A DNA stretch of 64,000 bases from Massilia sp. Root418 (lineage in GTDB: Bacteria > Pseudomonadota > Gammaproteobacteria > Burkholderiales > Burkholderiaceae_D), in contig NZ_LMEC01000026.1 in assembly GCF_001425265.1 (NCBI RefSeq), forward strand, positions 435,877 to 499,876. The letters run 5' to 3'. This document shows, in pieces, positions 59,293-64,000 of the stretch (position 1 is the stretch's first letter; each line of letters starts with the position of its first letter). Made by a program: the position numbers and the translations under genes. The notes beneath the pieces were generated by a model. That model searched no databases and was not told the origin of the DNA. It saw only the letters and a program-made list of their open reading frames with translations.

Positions 59293-60105
59293 TTAGCGGG
59301 CTGCCGGCGGCACAGCGATTGCGGGCGGCGCCAGCGCCGCCGGCGCGGCTTGGGCGTAGATCACGATCGGCGCCGGCGTGGCCGCCGGCCTGCTGACGAT
59401 CAGATTGACGCTGCCTATCCAGACGGCGCACATCGCCACCACGGAGCCCATCATCCACTTGAAGGAATTGGCGGTGTTCGTTTGCAGCAGGGCGTTGGCT
59501 TCGGCGAATTGAATGCGCTGGCTGGCGGTGAATTCATCGAACTTCTTGTTTTGCGTGGCGGTGAACTCATCAAATTTCCGCACCATGGTTACGGTGAAAT
59601 CGTCAAATTTCTTGTCTTGGGCGGCAGCGAACGCTTCGAACTTCCTGTCTTGGGCTACGGAAAATTCCTCGAATTTCTTGTCCTGGGCTGCGGAGAATTC
59701 TTCGAATTTCCTGTCCTGCGCTGCGGAGAATTCTTCGAATTTCCTCTCCTGGGCTGCGGAAAATTGTTCGAATTTCTTGTCTTGGGATGCTGAGAACTCC
59801 GCAAATCTTTTGTCTTGCGTCGACGTGAACTTGCCCATCTCTTCCCGCAAGTCTTTCAGGCCGCCCTCTACGCGCAGTTCAAAAGACTTTTGCCTGTCAG
59901 CTTGTTCAGCAACGATGGCGCGCACCTCGCCCAACACTTTGGTGGAGAAGCTCTCCAGCTTGGCGTCCAGATAGGCTTGGTCGGTAGCGGCATTCATCAG
60001 GCTATGTTCGGCCGCTCCCGCGCAGCTGTCAATGACATCGATCAAACGTGCTGCATGCGTTTCCGCGTCGGAAATAGGTTGCATTGCCGACGATGAAACG
60101 CTCAA
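59293..60105 (-). CDS. Membrane-anchored hendecad-repeat coiled-coil protein
   Basis: 270 residues. The start is a TTG at 60105 with AGGAG five bases upstream; an ATG at 60084 is the alternative. After a helical N-terminal ~95 residues come nine exact 11-residue units (K-F-x-x-F-[ST]-x-x-Q-x-[KR], e.g. KFEEFSAAQDR), then one membrane helix near the end (WMMGSVVAMCAVWIGSVNLIV) and an Ala/Pro-rich tail. The repeat period implies a long right-handed coiled coil. The gene overlaps the stop of the HipS-like gene by four bases, so it belongs to the same operon. Possible roles are a scaffold or effector of the hip module; no known function. Confidence 0.75.
   Translation of the reverse strand: MSVSSSAMQPISDAETHAARLIDVIDSCAGAAEHSLMNAATDQAYLDAKLESFSTKVLGEVRAIVAEQADRQKSFELRVEGGLKDLREEMGKFTSTQDKRFAEFSASQDKKFEQFSAAQERKFEEFSAAQDRKFEEFSAAQDKKFEEFSVAQDRKFEAFAAAQDKKFDDFTVTMVRKFDEFTATQNKKFDEFTASQRIQFAEANALLQTNTANSFKWMMGSVVAMCAVWIGSVNLIVSRPAATPAPIVIYAQAAPAALAPPAIAVPPAAR
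59512..59808. repeat. Nine tandem 33-bp coding repeats
   Basis: 297 bases made of nine 33-bp units encoding the 11-residue coiled-coil repeat, read on the minus strand from RFAEFSASQDK (59808) to KFDEFTASQRI (59512). Unit sequences differ in places (e.g. KFDDFTVTMVR), so they are old enough to have diverged. Confidence 0.88.
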
Positions 60106-60431
60106 CCATACTCCTGTGCGCCCTGCTCGGCAGCGGCCCGCAGCAAGGTGAACGCATCGATGGACGCCAGCTTGAAATGCGACGCCAGGCGCTTGCGGAT
60201 CGGCTCGCTATTAGGAAGCAGGTTGTCGAAGAAATTGCAGGCGACCTCACCTCGCAAAGGCAGGTCGCCGGTATATGGCAGTGACAGCGACAAAGGCCGT
60301 CCTACGACTGACTCGCGCCACGCTTTATCGTAACGAAACTGGGTTTCGCCACGGGCCGGGATAGTCCAGACGCCGACACGTTCGCCGTTACTGCAAACCG
60401 ACAGCGACCGCAACTTCGGTTTGCGGCCCAT
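60102..60431 (-). CDS. HipA N-terminal domain protein (truncated HipA or HipS-like)
   Basis: 109 residues. It matches the HipA N-terminal subdomain 1 throughout (NGERVGVWTIPARGETQFRYDKAWRES, GRPLSLSLPYTGDL, NFFDNLLPNSEPIRKRLASHF), but stops where the kinase core with GRDxVGA should start. Full HipA is ~440 residues, so three quarters are missing and no frame restores it. The size equals HipS of the tripartite HipBST toxin systems, where the N-domain is a separate gene. It follows hipB after three bases and is followed by the coiled-coil gene, not by HipT. Confidence 0.8.
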   Translation of the reverse strand: MGRKPKLRSLSVCSNGERVGVWTIPARGETQFRYDKAWRESVVGRPLSLSLPYTGDLPLRGEVACNFFDNLLPNSEPIRKRLASHFKLASIDAFTLLRAAAEQGAQEYG

Positions 60432-60434
60432 GGA

Positions 60435-60692
60435 TTACCATTCCGGCGTGTTTGAGCCACGCTCTTCGTCGATACGATTCTTCGGTTGCACCAGCACCTC
60501 GTGATTCAATGCGGCGAGCAGTGCGAGGAGCTGGTCGACATTGATTGTGCCCGGCTCCAGTTCCATCGCCGAGATGCGGCTTTGGCTGACGCCCAAGCAC
60601 TGCGCCAGTTGCGTTTGCGACAGGCCTGCCGACTTCCGCGCCCCTTGAAGAAGCGGCCCGAGCTGCCTTGAGAGCGATAGGATTTGCTTCAT
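60435..60692 (-). CDS. HipB-like XRE antitoxin/regulator
   Basis: 85 residues. XRE helix-turn-helix at ~15-68 (LLQGARKSAGLSQTQLAQCLGVSQSRISAMELEPGTINVDQLLALLAALN), ending in the HipB-like HEVLVQPKN tail. First gene of a three-gene unit hipB, hipS-like and coiled-coil protein. It should repress its own promoter upstream (60693-60800). Confidence 0.88.
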   Translation of the reverse strand: MKQILSLSRQLGPLLQGARKSAGLSQTQLAQCLGVSQSRISAMELEPGTINVDQLLALLAALNHEVLVQPKNRIDEERGSNTPEW

Positions 60693-60824
60693 GGGATGGG
60701 ACGTCGGGTTCGTCGAGAAGTGAAATGGGGATGTGATCGCGCGCCGTCGGCGCGCGGAGCTGCGCGCGCAGCGCGCAGCAGATGGGCGATTCGGATAGCC
60801 TCGCCCCCCTTAGGGGGCTACGTC

Positions 60825-60918
60825 TTCGAATCTCACCGTTTCCGTCCGAGCAATTAAAAACGGGCTCCCGCAGGGGAGCCCGTTTTTAATTGTTCTGGCG
60901 GAAGCGGTGAGATTCGAA
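60825..60918. repeat. 94-base inverted repeat joining a tRNA-Ser 3' copy, a terminator and the tRNA 3' end
   Basis: Centre at ~60871. The left arm 60825-60847 copies the T-arm/acceptor 3' end of the adjacent tRNA-Ser (20 of 23 bases the same); the middle is the terminator palindrome; the right arm 60896-60918 is the tRNA end. Of 46 opposing pairs 41 match and there are no gaps. Symmetry stops abruptly just outside TTCGAA of the T-loop. Confidence 0.8.
60851..60892 (-). terminator. Intrinsic terminator after tRNA-Ser
   Basis: CAATTAAAAACGGGCTCCC pairs perfectly with GGGAGCCCGTTTTTAATTG across a 4-base loop. T-tracts on both sides make it bidirectional. It begins three bases after the tRNA 3' end. 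Confidence 0.88.
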
Positions 60919-60985
60919 CTCACGAACAGTTTAACCCGTCGGCAGTTTTCAAGACTGCTGCCTTCAACCACTCGGCCACGCTTCC
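60896..60985 (-). tRNA. tRNA-Ser, anticodon UGA
   Basis: 90 bases. Acceptor GGAAGCG/CGCTTCC closes with encoded CCA at 60896-60898. D arm GTGGCCGAGTGGTTGAAGGC, anticodon arm GCAGTCTTGAAAACTGC with anticodon TGA, the long variable arm usual for tRNA-Ser, and T arm GTGAGTTCGAATCTCAC. It reads UCA (and UCG) codons. Confidence 0.95.
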
Positions 60986-61007
60986 TGGGTGCCAGCATTA
61001 TACAGAA

Positions 61008-63041
61008 TTACCGCCCTTCCGCCAGCCAGTCTTCCCGCAGCGCTTTTTCAAACTGCTCCGCCGGCAAGGGCTTGGAGAACAGGTAGCCTTGCACTTCGTC
61101 ACAGCCGCTGTGCTTGAGGAACGCGAGCTGCTCTACCGTTTCCACGCCTTCGGCGATCACTTTGTGGTTGAGCTGCTGCGCGATGCTGATGATGGTGCTG
61201 GCAATGGCGCAGTCGCTGGCGTCGCTCGGGATGCCGGTGGTGAAGGAGCGGTCGATCTTTAACGTGTCGATCGGGAAGCGTTTCAGGTAGGACAAACTGG
61301 AGTAGCCGGTGCCAAAGTCGTCCAGCGACAGGGTCACGCCCAGCGCGGTGATGCGGTCCATGATGCCGATCACGCGGTCGATGTTGTGCATCAGCGTGCT
61401 TTCGGTGATCTCCAGCTCCAGCCACGACGGTTCCAGCCCGTAGCGCTCCAGCGTTTCTTTCACCCGCCCCGGCAGCGCCGAGGTGAATTCGCGCGCGGAG
61501 ACGTTGACGGCCAGGCGGATCGGCGGCAGGCCGGCGTCTTTCCAGCTTTGCGCCTGTGCGCACGCCGCTTCGAGCACCCATTCGCCAACCTGCACCACCA
61601 GGCCGGTGGCTTCGGCCAGCGGGATGAATTCGGCCGGCGGCACCAGGCCGCGCTCGGGATGGCGCCAGCGCACCAGCGCTTCGGCGCCGATGATCTTGCT
61701 GTCGGCGATGGAGAACTTGGGCTGGTAGTGCAGTTCAAGCTGGCCGTTGCCGAGCGCTTGCCGCAGCCCGGATTCGATGCGCATGCGCTCCTGCATGCCC
61801 TGGTTCATGTCGCGGCTGTAGAAGGCCACGTGCTCGGCGTCCGAGTCGCCGCCCTGCTTGGCGCGGTACATGGCGATGTCGGCCAGGCGCAGCAGGGTTT
61901 CGGCGTCGGCGCCGTCTTGCGGGTAGACGCTGATGCCGATGCTGGCCCCGACCCGCAGGTCGTGCCCGTCCACCATGAAGGGCTCGTTCAGCGCGGCCAG
62001 CAGCTTGTGCGCCACGCGGCTCGCCTCGTAGTGCTGGCCGATGTCGAACAGGCCGACGGCAAATTCGTCGCCGCCCAGCCGCGCCACCAGGTCCTGGTCG
62101 CGCAGCACCAGGCGGAAGCGCGCGGCGACTTCCTTGAGCAGGGCGTCGCCGATGCGCCGGCCCAGGGTGTCGTTGATCAGCTTGAAACGGTTCAGGTCGA
62201 TGAACAGCACGCAGCCGTGCAGCTTGCTGCGCTGGGCCACCGTGAGGGCCTGGTCCACCAGCTTGGTGAGCAGGGTGCGGTTGGGCAGGCCGGTCAGCGC
62301 GTCGTAGTAGGCCAGGTGGTGGATGCGCTCTTCGGCCAGCTTGCGCTCGGTGATGTCGGTCAGGTAGGCGATCATGCCGGTGGGCTTGCCGTCCACGTCG
62401 TGCAGGGTGGACAGCGACAGGCTGGCCCAGAATACCTCGCCGGATTTTTTCTTGCGCCGCACTTCCATCAGGCGCCCGCCGTGTTCCAGGAAGGGGTCGG
62501 CAAAGCCGACGTCTTCGTCGTCGTACAGGAACAGGATGTTGCGCCCCACCGCTTCCACCGGGGTGTAGCCGAACAGGCGCTCGGCGCCCTTGTTCCAGCT
62601 GGTGACGAAGCCGTTCATGTCCATCGTCAGCACCGATTCGTGGATCTGGTCCAGGATCTGGGACTGGTGCTGCAGCTGCGCTTCCACCTGCACGTAGGCA
62701 TGCGTGCTGCGCTGGGCGATGGAGTGCACTTGCAGCACGCTGCCGGCCAGCGCCGCCAGGCTGGCCAGATGCTGGCGCTCGGCGTCGGTGTAGTCGCTGC
62801 GGCCGGCCACTTCGAAGCGGCCGAAGCTCTGGTTTTCAAAGCGGATTTCCTGCACCAGGCCGCCCGCCCAGGCTTCCAGGCCTTCCGTGCCGGGCGGCAG
62901 GTAGCGCCCCTGCGGCGAGTGCACCACGCTGCGCGCGATGCGGCCCAGTTCTTCCGTGAGGGCCGCGCCGCGCAAGCGCAGCACCGCGTCGCACAGGGCG
63001 GCGCTGCTGCCCAGGAAGTCGGAAACCGGATGGGCCAGCAT
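61008..63041 (-). CDS. GAF/PAS-GGDEF-EAL cyclic-di-GMP signalling protein
   Basis: 677 residues. A GAF-like N-terminus (~1-110), a PAS domain (~130-240: ESVLTMDMNGFVTSWNKGAERLFGYTPVEAVGRN) with PAC, GGDEF domain with intact RLGGDEFAVG (323-327), and EAL domain with intact AEALVRWRHP (454-456) plus DDFGTGYSSLSYLKRFPIDTLKID. Both signatures are complete, so it could make and degrade cyclic-di-GMP; usually one activity dominates. It starts two bases after the stop of the gene to the right, so the two form an operon. Confidence 0.93.
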   Translation of the reverse strand: MLAHPVSDFLGSSAALCDAVLRLRGAALTEELGRIARSVVHSPQGRYLPPGTEGLEAWAGGLVQEIRFENQSFGRFEVAGRSDYTDAERQHLASLAALAGSVLQVHSIAQRSTHAYVQVEAQLQHQSQILDQIHESVLTMDMNGFVTSWNKGAERLFGYTPVEAVGRNILFLYDDEDVGFADPFLEHGGRLMEVRRKKKSGEVFWASLSLSTLHDVDGKPTGMIAYLTDITERKLAEERIHHLAYYDALTGLPNRTLLTKLVDQALTVAQRSKLHGCVLFIDLNRFKLINDTLGRRIGDALLKEVAARFRLVLRDQDLVARLGGDEFAVGLFDIGQHYEASRVAHKLLAALNEPFMVDGHDLRVGASIGISVYPQDGADAETLLRLADIAMYRAKQGGDSDAEHVAFYSRDMNQGMQERMRIESGLRQALGNGQLELHYQPKFSIADSKIIGAEALVRWRHPERGLVPPAEFIPLAEATGLVVQVGEWVLEAACAQAQSWKDAGLPPIRLAVNVSAREFTSALPGRVKETLERYGLEPSWLELEITESTLMHNIDRVIGIMDRITALGVTLSLDDFGTGYSSLSYLKRFPIDTLKIDRSFTTGIPSDASDCAIASTIISIAQQLNHKVIAEGVETVEQLAFLKHSGCDEVQGYLFSKPLPAEQFEKALREDWLAEGR

Positions 63042-63043
63042 GG

Positions 63044-64000
63044 CTAGAGGTTCCTGCTCACCTGGATCGCCCAGTGGCAGGCTTGCAGCAGGCTGCGCCA
63101 GTGCGTTTCGTGGTCCACGCCCAGGTCGTGCAGGGCGCTGGCGTCGGGCATGTCCTGCTCCGCCAGCGTGAGCATGTCGCCCATGGGGCCGGCGCGGTCC
63201 AGCAGGGCCATGACCACGTCCAGGTCCAGGCTGAGTGCGCTGACGATTTCCGTCATCGGCATGTCGAGCAGCACGTCGAGCAGCGAGAACACGCCGGCCA
63301 CGAAGGCCATGTCTTGCTGGTCGCGGTCGCCGCCGCGCGCCTTGGCCAGCGCTTCCATGTGCGCCGCGCGCACGGCCGCCAGCGGCAGCAAGGCATTGGC
63401 GCCGCCGTCGTCCTGCTGGCGCGCATACAGCAGCAGCTGCAGCCAGCGCTGCAGCTGGCGCCGGCCCAGCACGTTGATGGCCTGGCCGAAGCTGTGGATG
63501 GGGGACTTGGGCGCGAATGCGGCTGAATTCACCACTTTAAGCAGGTGGTAGGCCAGCGCCGGGTCTTGCTTGAGCAGAATTTCCAGCTCGCGCGAGTCGG
63601 CGTCGCGCGCCAGCAGGCCGAGCAGCGCCAGCAGGCGCTTGCGCGAAGTGCCGTCGGCCGCGCTGCTTTCACGCTGCGGGTGGCGCACGTAGGCGCCGCT
63701 GAACAGGGTGAAGCCCGCCGCGCGGCAGGCTGCCAGCCGGGCCGGCGTGTCCACGTTGAGCGCCAGGTGCGGGCCGGCCATGGTGAGCATGGTCAGCTCG
63801 CTGGGCAGGGTTTCGCGGCAGTCGAAGGCCAGGCTGCGGATGGCGCACTTGCCGGCGTCGAGGCCGGCCTCGCCGTCCACCATCAGGCGGTAGCCGGCCT
63901 CGGCCAGCTGCTTGCATCTGGCCTGCATCGCGGCATTGGCGCAGGCGGCGGCCGGCACGCGCAGCACAGTGCGCGCCGGCGGCAGGAAGGCCAGCTGGCT
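63044..64000 (-). CDS. EAL-HDOD signalling protein, N-terminus beyond window
   Basis: At least 318 residues; the frame runs off the right end. The visible N-terminal part is EAL-related (DGEAGLDAGKCAIRSLAFDC, LALNVDTPARLAACRAAGFTLFSGAYVRHPQ), without an intact EAL core in view. Residues from ~KRLLALLGLLARDADSRELEILLKQDPALAYHLLKVVNSAAFAPKSPIHSFGQAINVLGRRQLQRWLQLLLY onward form an HDOD domain. EAL-HDOD (YuxH-like) proteins are cyclic-di-GMP-related signalling or scaffold proteins, often enzymatically inactive. It is co-transcribed with the GGDEF-EAL gene. Confidence 0.87.
   Translation of the reverse strand, partial: SQLAFLPPARTVLRVPAAACANAAMQARCKQLAEAGYRLMVDGEAGLDAGKCAIRSLAFDCRETLPSELTMLTMAGPHLALNVDTPARLAACRAAGFTLFSGAYVRHPQRESSAADGTSRKRLLALLGLLARDADSRELEILLKQDPALAYHLLKVVNSAAFAPKSPIHSFGQAINVLGRRQLQRWLQLLLYARQQDDGGANALLPLAAVRAAHMEALAKARGGDRDQQDMAFVAGVFSLLDVLLDMPMTEIVSALSLDLDVVMALLDRAGPMGDMLTLAEQDMPDASALHDLGVDHETHWRSLLQACHWAIQVSRNL

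Noticed and set aside
60102..60431. Frameshifted full-length HipA
   Set aside because: The bases after the stop in all frames do not encode the GRDxVGA segment or kinase core, so it is a truncation or a HipS-like gene, not a frameshift.
60810..60998. A short open frame across tRNA-Ser and its terminator
   Set aside because: It lies over a clear tRNA gene and has no ribosome site.
1..64000. CRISPR array or insertion sequence
   Set aside because: No regularly spaced repeats with unique spacers and no transposase gene were seen; tandem repeats found are coding and contiguous.

Overview
The window is chromosomal DNA of a GC-rich beta-proteobacterium, most likely a member of the Oxalobacteraceae (Massilia/Duganella/Janthinobacterium type). 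The call rests on gene families and gene style (a Gram-negative porin of the Neisseria/Burkholderiales type, the COG4389 'site-specific recombinase' membrane protein, an isolated IucA/IucC enzyme with a TonB receptor, heme oxygenase plus bacteriophytochrome). No rRNA or housekeeping marker is present to fix the genus. Coding density is high and no gap between genes exceeds about 220 bases.

Left part (1-24.9 kb): an envelope-stress group (AsmA tail, BON lipoprotein, glycine-zipper proteins, a 48-residue membrane protein, OmpA-like protein), a Crp/Fnr regulator, a class IV aminotransferase, a porin, a CoA-transferase, a COG4389 membrane protein with a phospholipase-D-type cardiolipin synthase, and a Fur-box-centred divergent pair (divergent NIS siderophore synthetase / TonB-dependent receptor). 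A three-gene lipid operon (PAP2 phosphatase, diacylglycerol kinase, metallophosphoesterase) runs leftward and faces a 1437-residue protein. That protein has a Cap4-like nuclease motif set, a STAND-type NTPase and a long helical C-terminus, which is the architecture of a single-gene anti-phage sensor/effector. Just downstream is a 74-residue gene of unknown function with a consensus LexA box in its promoter. A LysR/alcohol-dehydrogenase-like pair closes this part.

Middle part (24.9-48.3 kb): a complete P2/R-type contractile tail cluster on the minus strand (V, W, J, I, fibre module, FI, FII, E/E', T, U, X, D, holins, GH24 lysozyme). It has no integrase, terminase, portal or capsid gene, so it reads as a tailocin (phage-tail-like bacteriocin) rather than a prophage. 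It is controlled by a divergently encoded, self-cleaving S24 repressor and a 219-residue candidate activator or antiterminator. Four spots in the operon carry minus-strand intrinsic terminators. The fibre region (about 9 kb between I and FI) is unusually large, with duplicated adaptor proteins, a decapeptide-repeat fibre and a lower-GC 591-residue putative receptor-binding protein.

Right part (48.4-64 kb): a chemoreceptor, a secreted PHP/CehA-like metallohydrolase, a MarR regulator with a four-cysteine tail, a bacteriophytochrome kinase translationally coupled to a heme oxygenase that carries a low-complexity insertion, a D-lactate dehydrogenase, a general-stress flavoprotein, YggL, a membrane protein with nine exact 33-bp (hendecad) repeats, a HipB plus truncated HipA/HipS-like pair, a tRNA-Ser(UGA) whose 3' end belongs to a 94-base inverted repeat, and two cyclic-di-GMP-type signalling proteins, the last running off the window.
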